From positions 3,782,001 to 3,846,000 of the forward strand of contig NZ_CP159578.1 of the NCBI RefSeq assembly GCF_040536835.1: a stretch of 64,000 nucleotides of DNA. Direction: 5' to 3'. The number at the start of each line of letters is the position of its first letter. The first letter of the stretch is position 1. Origin of the DNA: Salinicola endophyticus (GTDB lineage: Bacteria; Pseudomonadota; Gammaproteobacteria; Pseudomonadales; Halomonadaceae). The notes under the pieces are model-generated. The model worked only from the letters and a program-made list of their open reading frames with translations, was not told the origin of the DNA and ran no database searches. This document shows, one piece after another, positions 16,739 to 25,288 of this stretch. A program made the translations under genes and the position numbers.

Positions 16739-17725
16739 ATGCGCAAGCGTATCCTGGCCTATCGCCGTCTCGACGAGCAGCAGCTCGACCAGCTCCGCGA
16801 GCGCTATCAGGTCGACTACTTCGGCAAGCTCGCCTCCGCCGACGACCCGGCATTCCGCGAGGCGCTGGGCCAGGCCCACGGGCTGATCGGCGCGGGGGTG
16901 AAGATCACCCCCGAGCTGCTCGACGCGGCGCCGAATCTCGAGACCATTTCGAGCATTTCGGTGGGCGTGGACAGCTACCCGGTCGAGGAGCTGACCCGCC
17001 GCGGCATCCTGCTCAGCCATACCCCGGACGTGCTCACCGAGACCACCGCCGACACCGGCTTCGCGCTGATCATGGCGAGTGCCCGGCGGGTGGTGGAGCT
17101 GGCCGAGTACGTCAAGCGCGGCGAGTGGCAGGCGAGTATCGGCGCCGAGCAGTTCGGCACCGACGTGCATGGCAAGACCCTGGGCATGATCGGCTTCGGC
17201 CGGATCGGCCAGGCGATCGCCCGCCGCGGTGCGCTGGGCTTCGGCATGCGCGTGCTCTACGCCAAGGCCTCGCCCAAACCGGCACTGGAGCAGGAGCTGG
17301 GGGCACGCCACTGCGAGCTGGACGAGCTGCTGCGCGAGGCCGACTTCGTCTGCGCCATCGTGCCGCTCAACGCCGACACCCGGCACCTGATCGGCGCGGC
17401 CGAGTTCGCGCGCATGAAGTCGAGCGCGATCTTCATCAATCTGGCCCGCGGCGAGGTGGTCGACGAAGCCGCGATGATCGAGGCCCTCGAACGCGGCGAG
17501 ATCCGCGGCGCCGGTCTCGACGTCTTCGCGCAGGAGCCGCTGCCGGCCGACTCGCCGCTGCCGCGCCTGGCCAACGTGGTCGCGCTGCCGCACATCGGCT
17601 CCGCCACCCACGAGACGCGCACCGCCATGGCCCAGCGCGCCGTCGACAACCTGCTGCTGGCGCTGGATGGCAAGCGCCCGCTCAGCCCGTTCAATCCCGA
17701 GGCGTGGCCCGAGCGGCTCGACTGA
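16739..17725 (+). CDS. ghrB: D-2-hydroxyacid dehydrogenase, glyoxylate/hydroxypyruvate reductase type
   Basis: The 328-residue NAD(P)H enzyme reduces glyoxylate, hydroxypyruvate or 2-ketogluconate-like acids. The nucleotide fold shows GFGRIG at 152-157, and the catalytic set is Arg237 (NLARGEV), Glu266 (FAQEPL) and His285 (PHIGSAT), as expected for the family. The start at 16739 follows GGAGAG. GhrB/TkrA is the closest type by the order and wording of the motifs. A role in clearing 2-oxo or hydroxy acids from the neighbouring D-amino acid dehydrogenase is possible but speculative. Confidence 0.85.
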   Translation: MRKRILAYRRLDEQQLDQLRERYQVDYFGKLASADDPAFREALGQAHGLIGAGVKITPELLDAAPNLETISSISVGVDSYPVEELTRRGILLSHTPDVLTETTADTGFALIMASARRVVELAEYVKRGEWQASIGAEQFGTDVHGKTLGMIGFGRIGQAIARRGALGFGMRVLYAKASPKPALEQELGARHCELDELLREADFVCAIVPLNADTRHLIGAAEFARMKSSAIFINLARGEVVDEAAMIEALERGEIRGAGLDVFAQEPLPADSPLPRLANVVALPHIGSATHETRTAMAQRAVDNLLLALDGKRPLSPFNPEAWPERLD

Positions 17726-17853
17726 CAGGCCGGTGGACTGGCTCCGCCACGCCAGGCTGGGCGGGGCTTGGTTTGACCGAGGACCTATCATCCGACCGGG
17801 CCGACTTCATCGGTCAAAAAGTGTGCAATTCACGCCCCGCTGCGCCCCCCGGC

Positions 17854-17882
17854 TTGTCAAGCCGAAGCACGGCGACTAAAGT
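17854..17882 (+). promoter_or_regulatory. Candidate sigma-70 promoter upstream of the HAD phosphatase
   Basis: TTGTCA at 17854-17859 and TAAAGT at 17877-17882 are separated by 17 bp, five and four matches to the consensus boxes. It lies within the 310-bp space 17726-18035, which otherwise shows no gene. The predicted leader to the ATG at 18036 would be about 145 nt. Confidence 0.3.
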
Positions 17883-18035
17883 TGGCAAGCGTCATTGAAA
17901 ACAGTGTTCCGTAACCTTATCTCAACAATGAGGTCACGGTGCCGATAACCGGGATATTGGCGCAACAGCCAACGACTCGCCAGCCACGGCCGCGGGTCAC
18001 CCCTTTCACTGACAGCGCCCTCGAGGCGACCCATC

Positions 18036-18716
18036 ATGCCCGACCCGCTCTGCTTGCTTTTCGATTGCGACGGCACCCTGGTCGACAGCGAACCGCTGCT
18101 GGCCGAGATCATGGCCAAGTACCTCACCCAGGCCGGTCTTCCGTTTCGCCCCATCGACTACATGAACGATTTTCGCGGCGCGCGCTTCGGCAGCATCGTG
18201 GCGCATCTCGAACGCGCCTACGGCGCGATCGACCCCACGCTGCGCGAAGAGACCGAGCGCGACATGCGCCGTGAGATGAACGAGCGCATGCTCAACGAGC
18301 TCGCACCGATCGAAGGCGCCGCCGGTGCCCTCGATGCGCTGGGCGGGCTGCCGCGCTGCGTCGCCTCCAACGGCCCCGAGCACAAGATCCGCCGCGCGCT
18401 CGACAGCACCGGGCTACGCCACTTCTTCGATGATCATATCTACAGCGCCTACAGCGTGGGCAGCTGGAAGCCCGACCCCGGCCTGTTCCTGCACGCCGGC
18501 CGCGACATGGGCTTCGACCCGGCCCACTGCGTGGTGATCGACGATGCCCAGGTCGGCGTGCGCGCTGCGCTGGCCGCCGGCATGCGTGTGATACACATCA
18601 ACCGCTTCCCCGAGCGCGAAGCCACACCGGCGGGCGCCATCGCCATCGGTCATATGCGCGAGCTGCCTACTGCCGTCGATCGACTGCTGCCGATGCTCGC
18701 TGCCAACCACGCCTGA
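18036..18716 (+). CDS. HAD superfamily (subfamily IA) phosphatase, YieH/Gph-like
   Basis: A 226-residue cytosolic phosphatase. Motif I LLFDCDGTLVDSE places the nucleophile at Asp10 and the acid/base at Asp12; motif III is SWKPDPGLF and motif IV CVVIDDAQVGV. The helical cap between motifs I and II is that of beta-phosphoglucomutase/YieH types. The substrate is probably a small sugar phosphate such as 6-phosphogluconate, but cannot be fixed. The ribosome site is weak (CGAGGCGA). Confidence 0.85.
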   Translation: MPDPLCLLFDCDGTLVDSEPLLAEIMAKYLTQAGLPFRPIDYMNDFRGARFGSIVAHLERAYGAIDPTLREETERDMRREMNERMLNELAPIEGAAGALDALGGLPRCVASNGPEHKIRRALDSTGLRHFFDDHIYSAYSVGSWKPDPGLFLHAGRDMGFDPAHCVVIDDAQVGVRAALAAGMRVIHINRFPEREATPAGAIAIGHMRELPTAVDRLLPMLAANHA

Positions 18717-18816
18717 TACCGCCCCAATCTCCTCGCGGGGCGGCGGCGGGCAGCGCTCGTCCGGGCCCGGCCGAGCGCGCTATCATGGCGTCTCAGCCAT
18801 TGCAGCGGAGCCCTTC

Positions 18817-19191
18817 ATGCCCTCCTTACAGGATCAGTTGCGCGGCCTGGTCTACTCCACCGAGCACGGTGAGACCTGCCCCGCGTGCCGCCAGGCGCTC
18901 GCCGAGTGCCGCTGTCAGGCCGACGCCGAAGCCGAGCGACTCGCCGCACTCGACGGGATCGTGCGTATCCGCCGCGAAACCAGCGGCCGCAAGGGCAAGG
19001 GCGTGACCACGATCGAAGGCGTTCCCCTCCCCCAGGAGGAGCTCAAGGCGCTGGCCAAGGTATTGAAGAAGCGCTGCGGCACCGGCGGCGCGCTCAAGGC
19101 GGGGGTGATCGAGATACAGGGCGACCATCGCGAGGTGCTCAAGCGCGAGCTAGAAACCCGCGGCTATACGGTCAAGCTGGCCGGCGGCTGA
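18817..19191 (+). CDS. yciH: SUI1/YciH-family translation initiation factor-like protein
   Basis: A 124-residue protein with the SUI1 domain in its C-terminal half (KKRCGTGGALKAGVIEIQG, then a HREVLKRELETRGY stretch), the bacterial homologue of eIF1. YciH relatives affect start-codon fidelity and initiation under stress. The N-terminal third has two CxxC-like pairs (CPAC and CRC around residues 21-33) that could bind zinc. A GGAG site precedes the ATG. It stands alone, 68 bp before the lipoprotein gene. Confidence 0.88.
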   Translation: MPSLQDQLRGLVYSTEHGETCPACRQALAECRCQADAEAERLAALDGIVRIRRETSGRKGKGVTTIEGVPLPQEELKALAKVLKKRCGTGGALKAGVIEIQGDHREVLKRELETRGYTVKLAGG

Positions 19192-19259
19192 GGAATTTAT
19201 CGCCGCCACGCCTGTCTCAACGCCAGCCGCTCGTTCGCCATCTCAGGAGGTCGCTTCCC

Positions 19260-19691
19260 ATGCCGTACCCCGCCCTTTCGCGCCGCGTCCGTTCGGCCAC
19301 AGCCCTGCTGGCCGTCGCCCTGCTGGCCGGCTGCGCCGGGGGGCCGCAGTTCGAGACCCTCGCTGCCCGGGTGGTCTCCGAGAACCCGGTCACCCTGCCC
19401 GCCGATGCCACCCTGGAGGTGCAGCTGGAGGACGTCACTCACGGCGACGTGGTGGCCAGCAGCCGTTACGAGCAGCTCGGTCAGCTGCCGCTGCCTGTCA
19501 CGCTGCAGTATCTGCCCGACGCCATCGCGCGTGACGACATCTACCAGCTCAGCGCCCAGATTCGCAGCCATGGGCGCATCATCTACCTGAGCCAGACACC
19601 GGTGGCGGTGTTCGGTCGCCACGACCCAGCGGAGCCCGACATCCCGGTGGTGCCGACCGGGGCCGATGCGCTCTCCCCTTCGGCGCCCTGA
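19260..19691 (+). CDS. YbaY-family lipoprotein
   Basis: A 143-residue predicted lipoprotein. After a basic start, a hydrophobic core ends in the lipobox LLAGC (Cys at about residue 22), so the mature protein should be lipid-anchored in the envelope. The rest matches the YbaY/YscW-type beta-rich domain (LPADATLEVQLEDV, then YEQLGQLPLPVTLQY). These proteins are linked to envelope homeostasis, with no defined reaction. AGGAGG eight bases before the ATG fixes the start. Confidence 0.85.
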   Translation: MPYPALSRRVRSATALLAVALLAGCAGGPQFETLAARVVSENPVTLPADATLEVQLEDVTHGDVVASSRYEQLGQLPLPVTLQYLPDAIARDDIYQLSAQIRSHGRIIYLSQTPVAVFGRHDPAEPDIPVVPTGADALSPSAP

Positions 19692-19775
19692 AGCGCTCAC
19701 CCCGGGGCATTGGCTTGATGCCCGGGCGAAAACCGACCACGCTGATTCGACTGTCAGTCCTCGACGGAGACGAGC

Positions 19776-20768
19776 ATGGAAACGCGTAAGCTACCCGGTA
19801 CCGATATCGAGATGTCCCGCGTGGGCCTGGGCACCTGGGCCATGGGCGGGCGCATGTGGGGCGGCACCGACGATCCCAACGCCATCCGTACCATTCACGC
19901 CGCCATCGACAAGGGCATTACGCTGATCGATACCGCCCCGGCCTACGGCTTCGGCCACTCCGAAGAGGTGGTGGGCAAGGCGGTCGCCGAGAGCGGCCAG
20001 CGCGAGCGGCTGGTGCTGGCGACCAAGGCGGGACTGGAGTGGTACGACGACGACAGCCTGGCCCGCAACGCCACCGCCAAACGGCTGGAAAAGGAGCTCG
20101 ACGACTCGCTGCGGCGGCTCAAGACCGACACCATCGATATCTACCAGATCCACTGGCCCGATCCGCTGGTGGAGATCGCCGAGACCGCGGAGGCGATGGC
20201 GCGCTTTCATCAGGCGGGCAAGATCCGCGCCATCGGGGTCAGCAACTTTTCCCCCGAACAGTGCGAGGCCTTCCGCGAGGTGGCGCCGCTGCATACGCTG
20301 CAGCCCCCGTACAACCTGTTCGAGCGCGATATCGACGCGCAGATCCTGCCCTACGCCGAGGACAACGATCTGACCCTGCTCACCTACGGCGCCCTCTGCC
20401 GCGGCCTGCTCAGCGGCAAGATGCACAGCGACTCCACCTTCTCTGGAGACGACCTGCGCAACAAGGACCCCAAGTTCCAGTCGCCGCGCTTCGCGCAGTA
20501 CCTGGCCGCGGTGAAGGATCTCGAGGCACTGGCCCAGGAGCGCCACGGCAAGTCGGTGCTGGCCCTGGCGGTGCGCTGGATTCTCGACCGTTCGCCCAAC
20601 ATCGTGGCGCTGTGGGGGGCACGCAAGCCAGCCCAGGTCGACCCGGTCGGCGACATCAGCGGCTGGCAGCTGAGCGATCGCGACCTGGCGGATATCGATG
20701 CGCTGCTCGCCGAGCACATCAAGGACCCGGTCGGGCCCGAGTTCATGGCGCCGCCGACACGCCGCTGA
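19776..20768 (+). CDS. Aldo/keto reductase
   Basis: A 330-residue NADPH-dependent (beta/alpha)8 reductase. The catalytic tetrad is visible: Asp52 and Tyr57 (IDTAPAYGFG), Lys84 (ATKAG) and His126 (QIHWPD). The form resembles general stress protein 69/YajO-type reductases, which reduce small aldehydes. GGAGA precedes the ATG. Its last 26 bases overlap the 3' end of the sirtuin gene on the other strand. Substrate not assignable. Confidence 0.88.
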   Translation: METRKLPGTDIEMSRVGLGTWAMGGRMWGGTDDPNAIRTIHAAIDKGITLIDTAPAYGFGHSEEVVGKAVAESGQRERLVLATKAGLEWYDDDSLARNATAKRLEKELDDSLRRLKTDTIDIYQIHWPDPLVEIAETAEAMARFHQAGKIRAIGVSNFSPEQCEAFREVAPLHTLQPPYNLFERDIDAQILPYAEDNDLTLLTYGALCRGLLSGKMHSDSTFSGDDLRNKDPKFQSPRFAQYLAAVKDLEALAQERHGKSVLALAVRWILDRSPNIVALWGARKPAQVDPVGDISGWQLSDRDLADIDALLAEHIKDPVGPEFMAPPTRR

Positions 20769-21621
20769 ACGTGGTCTCAGGCGGCCTCAGCGCCGCCGTC
20801 GCGGCCTCCAGCGCGGGCCCGATCGGCGCGCTGACCTTGAGCGCATAGAGCGCATCAGCGCGCGTCCGCCCCAGGTTGAGGCAGGCGATCGGCTTGCCCT
20901 GCCGCGCCGCATGGCGGGCAAAGCGATAGCCCGAATAGACCATCAGCGACGACCCCACCACCAGCATGGCCGGTGCCCGTTCGAGGGCATCGAAGGCCGC
21001 CTGTACCCGGGCGCGGGGTACGTTGTCGCCGAAGAAGACCACATCCGGCTTGAGAATGCCGACACCGCAGCGCTGGCAGTCGGGCACCACGAAATCCGTG
21101 AAATCGACACCCTCGAGATCGGCATCGCCATCCGGCGCCACCGCCGCCGGCAGGTCGAGCCAGCGCGGATTGCGCCGTGCCAGCTCGTCGTGTAGCGCAT
21201 GGCGCATCAGCCGCGCACCGCAGTGCATGCAGACCACCAGATCGGCCTGGCCGTGGAGATCGATCACCCGCTGCGAGCCGGCGCGCTGATGCAGGCCATC
21301 GACGTTCTGAGTCACCAGTTGCGATATGCCACCCCCGGCCTCCAGCGCCGCCAGGGCGTGATGCGCCTCCCCCGGCCGCGCCGCGGCAAGGGCGCGAAAC
21401 CCGACCAGACTGCGCGCCCAATAGCGCTGGCGCACCGCCCGACTGGCCATGAACGCTTGGTGGCTGACCGGTGGCGGCCGCTTCCACGCCCCGCTGGCAT
21501 CGCGGTAGTCGGGAATGCCGCTGGCGGTGCTCACGCCCGCTCCGGTGAGCACGAATAGCTCCGGGTAACGGACGAGGAAAGCCCCCAGCGCCTCGACGCC
21601 CGCCGCCGACGTGTCGCACAT
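20743..21621 (-). CDS. NAD-dependent protein deacylase, sirtuin (Sir2) family
   Basis: A 292-residue NAD+-dependent deacylase. GAGVSTASGIPDYR at residues 27-40 binds NAD, TQNVDGLHQRAG follows, and the catalytic His123 is in DLHGQ. Zinc cysteines are 131/134 and 182/185, with a long 47-residue insert between the pairs, as in the larger class II/SIRT4-like bacterial sirtuins. The ATG at 21621 follows CGAGGG; a frame to 21714 would run into the divergent GGDEF gene. Its 3' end overlaps the aldo/keto reductase by 26 bp. Confidence 0.9.
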   Translation of the reverse strand: MCDTSAAGVEALGAFLVRYPELFVLTGAGVSTASGIPDYRDASGAWKRPPPVSHQAFMASRAVRQRYWARSLVGFRALAAARPGEAHHALAALEAGGGISQLVTQNVDGLHQRAGSQRVIDLHGQADLVVCMHCGARLMRHALHDELARRNPRWLDLPAAVAPDGDADLEGVDFTDFVVPDCQRCGVGILKPDVVFFGDNVPRARVQAAFDALERAPAMLVVGSSLMVYSGYRFARHAARQGKPIACLNLGRTRADALYALKVSAPIGPALEAATAALRPPETTFSGVSAAP

Positions 21622-21706
21622 GCTTTTTGCCCTCGATCGGTGATAGAAAGGGAGCCACCCTATTTCTAATAGACTGTGTCCCGCGGAGACGCAGCACGGC
21701 TGCCCG

Positions 21707-22792
21707 ATGCCCAATACGCTTCTGGACCCTTTGATCGAACAGCGCCTGCGCGGCCTACGCCTGGCCCGGCGGATCTATCCCCCGCGCACCCTGGGGCTGG
21801 CTGCCGGGGGGCTGTGCATCGGCAGCGCGCTGCTGACGCTGCCGACGCCGACCTGGGTCTGGCTGCTGTGGGCACTGCAGATCGCCGGCTGGTCGCATCT
21901 CGCCTACTGGCGCGCCAAGCGGCACAGCTCACCCTATCACGCCGAACGCCAGAACCTCGGCATCGACAGTCTGCTGGGTGGCTTCTGGCTCGCCGCCATG
22001 CACTTCAACCTGCTGCCGACGATCGTCGTGCTGACCATGATCAGCCTCAACAACATTGCCGTCGGCGGCACGCGCATGGCGTTGCGCGGTGTCGGGCTGC
22101 TGGCGCTGGGCAGCCTGTTCGGCATGTGGCTGATCGCACCCGGTGCACCGCCGATCATCCCCACCACCAGCGTGCTCCTGTGCAGCCTGCCGATGCTGAT
22201 CACCTACCCGCTGGCGATCGGCTATATCACCTACCTGCAGGCGCGCCAGCTCAGCCGCCAGAAACGTAACCTGACCGACCTGAGCCGCACCGACGGCCTG
22301 ACCGGGCTCTACAACCGGCGTTTCTGGGAAGCCCAGATCGCCGCCGAGCAGGTCACGGAGTCACCGGGTGTGATCGCCCTGATCGATCTCGACTTCTTCA
22401 AGAGCATCAATGACCGGCACGGCCATGGCGTGGGGGATGAAACCCTGCGCGAACTGGCCACGCTGCTGCGTCGGTCGCTCCCGCCGCACTTTCTGCTCGG
22501 GCGCTACGGCGGGGAGGAGTTCGGCATCCTGATGCCGGCAACCACGCTGGTACAGGCCGAGGCCGCGCTGCGCGCCTTCCAGCAGCGCCTGCGCCGACAC
22601 GCGCCACCGCCACCGCTGGTGCGGATGCCCACCTGCAGCATCGGCGCCGCCGCCAAGGCGCCCCACATGACCAGCCACGAACAGTGGCTGCTGCAAGCGG
22701 ACCAGGCACTCTACGCGGCCAAGAACGCCGGCCGCGACCGAATCGAGGTGGCGCACAGCGCGACATCGCAGAGCCTGCTCGACCTCGGCTAG
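21707..22792 (+). CDS. Diguanylate cyclase with N-terminal MASE2 membrane sensor
   Basis: This 361-residue membrane protein should make cyclic di-GMP. The first 180 residues hold several hydrophobic helices of the MASE2 type (opening RLARRIYPPRTLGL, as in DgcC/AdrA). The GGDEF domain runs from about 195 to 350, with IDLDFFKSIND for metal and an active GGEEF at 268-272. The inhibitory RxxD site expected just before GGEEF is missing (Pro-Pro-His-Phe there), so product feedback is probably absent. It is divergent from the sirtuin gene, 85 bp apart. Confidence 0.88.
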   Translation: MPNTLLDPLIEQRLRGLRLARRIYPPRTLGLAAGGLCIGSALLTLPTPTWVWLLWALQIAGWSHLAYWRAKRHSSPYHAERQNLGIDSLLGGFWLAAMHFNLLPTIVVLTMISLNNIAVGGTRMALRGVGLLALGSLFGMWLIAPGAPPIIPTTSVLLCSLPMLITYPLAIGYITYLQARQLSRQKRNLTDLSRTDGLTGLYNRRFWEAQIAAEQVTESPGVIALIDLDFFKSINDRHGHGVGDETLRELATLLRRSLPPHFLLGRYGGEEFGILMPATTLVQAEAALRAFQQRLRRHAPPPPLVRMPTCSIGAAAKAPHMTSHEQWLLQADQALYAAKNAGRDRIEVAHSATSQSLLDLG

Positions 22793-22829
22793 AATGGCAT
22801 TTTCGCCGCCGCCGCAAGGACATCTGCCC

Positions 22830-23744
22830 ATGGCCTGGTTGGAATACCTGCTACCGCTGATCTTTCTCGCCCCGCTGGGGGCGGCCGCGCTGGTGGCGAT
22901 CACCCTGCGGGATCTGCAGAACGTCGGCCTGCGCTCCCCCCACGACGGCAAACCGATCCGCGAAATCGCCCAGCTCCACCGCGACCGCCTCGAGCGCGCC
23001 CGGGTGGCGTTCTTTCTCGATGCCGCGCTGGCGCCGACCCTGACCCTGATGCCGCTGGTCTACGGCATGGGACGCATGCTGTTCGCCGACGAGCAGAGCT
23101 GGCTCGAATGGTCGCTCTACGGGGTGTTCAGCACCCTGCTGGCGATGCTGTTCGGCTTTCTGATCCTGCGCGACGTGCAGCGGGTGCGCCGTCTCACCCG
23201 CAGCCTGGCCTCGGAGCTGGCCATCGGTCAGGCGCTGGATCATCTGATCCGCCCGGTAGCCAAGCCCTTCTTCGTGTTCCACGACTTCCCCACCGACAGC
23301 TACAGCATCGACAACGTGCTGGTCACCCCCCAGGGGGTGTTCGTGATCCAGACCATGGCGCGGGATTTTCCCCTCGATCTGGAGGGCAACCCCAACCAGG
23401 TCGTCGCGGTGGAGTCCGAGCGGCTGCGCTTCCCCGATGGCAGTCAGCGCAGCATGCTGCGCAAGGTACGTATGGCCACGGTGTGGCTGCGCCAGTGGCT
23501 GACACGCCACACCCAGTTGAACGTGCCGGTGAAGGGCGTGCTGGTACTGCCGGGCTGGACCATCGACGACGAGACCCAGCATCTGGGCAGCGATCGCGAG
23601 GTGCAGGTGATCGACGGCGCTGATCTCGCCGCCCAGTTGGGTATCGACGGCAACGAAGTGATCGACGACGAGCAGCGCCAGCGCCTGGTGGAGTCGCTCG
23701 ACCGCCGCCAACAACAATATCAACGCAAGGCGGCCGCACGCTGA
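22830..23744 (+). CDS. Membrane-anchored NERD-domain protein
   Basis: A 304-residue protein with two hydrophobic regions in its first third (about 5-25 and 65-110) and a NERD-type nuclease-related domain after residue 150 (DNVLVTPQGVFVIQTMARDF, then RQWLTRHTQLNVPVKGVLV). NERD proteins are thought to act on DNA, but usually without proof. The ATG at 22830 follows AAGGACA; a frame starting at 22794 would add 12 residues without a good site. It directly follows the diguanylate cyclase gene and may be co-transcribed. Confidence 0.75.
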   Translation: MAWLEYLLPLIFLAPLGAAALVAITLRDLQNVGLRSPHDGKPIREIAQLHRDRLERARVAFFLDAALAPTLTLMPLVYGMGRMLFADEQSWLEWSLYGVFSTLLAMLFGFLILRDVQRVRRLTRSLASELAIGQALDHLIRPVAKPFFVFHDFPTDSYSIDNVLVTPQGVFVIQTMARDFPLDLEGNPNQVVAVESERLRFPDGSQRSMLRKVRMATVWLRQWLTRHTQLNVPVKGVLVLPGWTIDDETQHLGSDREVQVIDGADLAAQLGIDGNEVIDDEQRQRLVESLDRRQQQYQRKAAAR

Positions 23745-23770
23745 ACGCCGCCCGTTTTCCAGGAGATATC

Positions 23771-24742
23771 ATGTCCGCTGCACCCGCTTTCGATGTTCTC
23801 ACCTTCGGCGAAGCCATGGCGATGTTCGTGGCCGACGAAGCCGGGCCGCTGGATAGCGTCGGGCAATTTCACCGGCGCACCGCCGGCGCCGACACCAATG
23901 TCGCCATCGGGCTGGCTCGGCTGGGCTTCGACGTGCGCTGGCTCTCCCGAGTCGGGCGCGACCATAACGGCACCTTCCTGCGCCGGGCACTGGAAGCCGA
24001 GGGCCTCGACTGCCGCCATCTGATCGAGGACCCGGCGCACGCCACCGGGCTGCTGTTCAAGGCGCGCGCCGAGGGTGGCGCCGACCCCCACGTGGAGTAT
24101 GTCCGCCGCGGCAGCGCCGCAAGCCATCTGTGCCTCGACGACTGCCGCGAGGTACCGCTCGATGCCGCGCGCCATCTGCACGCCACCGGCATCCCCCCGG
24201 CGCTCTCCGCCACCACCCGCGAGCTCTCGTTCGAGCTGCTCACCCGCGCCCGCGCCGCAGGGCTGTCGATCTCCTTCGACCCCAACCTGCGCCCCAGCCT
24301 GTGGGCCAGCGAGGCGGAGATGAAGCAGACGCTCAACGCCCTGGCGGCCAAGGCCGACATCGTGATGCCCGGGCTCGCCGAGGGGCGCCTGCTCACCGGG
24401 CGCGACAGCGCGCATGACATCGCCGGGGTCTATCTCGACAGCGGCGCCCAGGCGGTGGTGATCAAGCTCGGCCCCGAGGGCAGCTACTTCCGCACGCAAG
24501 ACAGCGAAGGCAGCGTCGCCGGCACCCCGGTGGCCCGGGTCGTGGACACCGTGGGTGCGGGCGACGGTTTCGCCGTGGGCATCATCAGCGCGCGTCTCGA
24601 TGGGCTCGACTGGCCCGCCGCGCTGCACCGCGCCAACTTGATCGGCGCGCGTCAGGTGCAGGTGATCGGCGACATGGAGGGGCTGCCCCGGCGCGACGAA
24701 CTCGCCGCCATGGAGCGCAGCGGCGAGGCGATGCCCGGCTGA
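23771..24742 (+). CDS. kdgK: PfkB-family sugar kinase, 2-keto-3-deoxygluconate kinase-like
   Basis: A 323-residue ribokinase-fold kinase. AGADTNVAIGLARLG near residue 37 is the N-terminal sugar-binding signature and DTVGAGDGF carries the catalytic base Asp265. KdgK phosphorylates 2-keto-3-deoxygluconate in uronate and Entner-Doudoroff-type breakdown, and this sequence has KdgK-like spacing; other PfkB sugars are possible. A strong AGGAGATATC site precedes the ATG. A convergent sodium/solute symporter follows, which might supply a sugar acid. Confidence 0.75.
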   Translation: MSAAPAFDVLTFGEAMAMFVADEAGPLDSVGQFHRRTAGADTNVAIGLARLGFDVRWLSRVGRDHNGTFLRRALEAEGLDCRHLIEDPAHATGLLFKARAEGGADPHVEYVRRGSAASHLCLDDCREVPLDAARHLHATGIPPALSATTRELSFELLTRARAAGLSISFDPNLRPSLWASEAEMKQTLNALAAKADIVMPGLAEGRLLTGRDSAHDIAGVYLDSGAQAVVIKLGPEGSYFRTQDSEGSVAGTPVARVVDTVGAGDGFAVGIISARLDGLDWPAALHRANLIGARQVQVIGDMEGLPRRDELAAMERSGEAMPG

Positions 24743-24757
24743 CACGCGGGCGGCGAC

Positions 24758-25288
24758 TCAATCCGGCGTTGCCGCCCGCGCCTCGGCCCGAAGCGCCGCC
24801 AGCACCGCGGGCTTGAGCGCGCCGAGGGCTTCGCCGGAGACTCCGCTCAGCACGATCAGCCGCGTCTGGCGCCCCTGGTGGTAACCCAGCCACAGCGGCA
24901 GCCAGAGCCGCTGCAGGGTGGCGGGCTGCACCCGCAGCGACCACAGTCGCGGCTTGGCCAGCCGCTCCCACAGCCACCAGCGCGCAAACGCCTCGGGCGA
25001 GGGACGCCCCGCCTCACTGGTCTCGCCCCCCAGCCGGGTCTCCACGCCTGCCGGCGCATCATACTCCCAGGCATCGTGGCCCAGCGGCCCGGGCCACAGC
25101 AACGCCCGCGACAGGCCACTGCGCCCCAGCAGCCAGGCATCCGGCGTCTGCGCCTCACGTGCCGTCAGCGCCACCGCCCACAGCGCCAGCCAGGCCGGTT
25201 CGAAGCGCGCGGCCGCGTAGCGCCGCAGCCGCCGGCTCGCCGCCTCGCCATCGATCCGGCGACGTAGGTGGCCCTCATCCATGGGCAT
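24758..25288 (-). CDS. Uncharacterised tryptophan-rich protein
   Basis: I do not recognise this 176-residue protein. It has roughly a dozen tryptophans (for example FEPAWLALWAVAL, RWWLWERL, RLWLPLWLGYHQ) and many arginines, no signal peptide and no clear transmembrane helix beyond a short hydrophobic patch. Its ATG (25288, or 25282) lies inside the last codons of the symporter gene, so the two are translationally coupled. That suggests a soluble partner or accessory of the symporter. Codon use resembles its neighbours. Confidence 0.6.
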   Translation of the reverse strand: MPMDEGHLRRRIDGEAASRRLRRYAAARFEPAWLALWAVALTAREAQTPDAWLLGRSGLSRALLWPGPLGHDAWEYDAPAGVETRLGGETSEAGRPSPEAFARWWLWERLAKPRLWSLRVQPATLQRLWLPLWLGYHQGRQTRLIVLSGVSGEALGALKPAVLAALRAEARAATPD

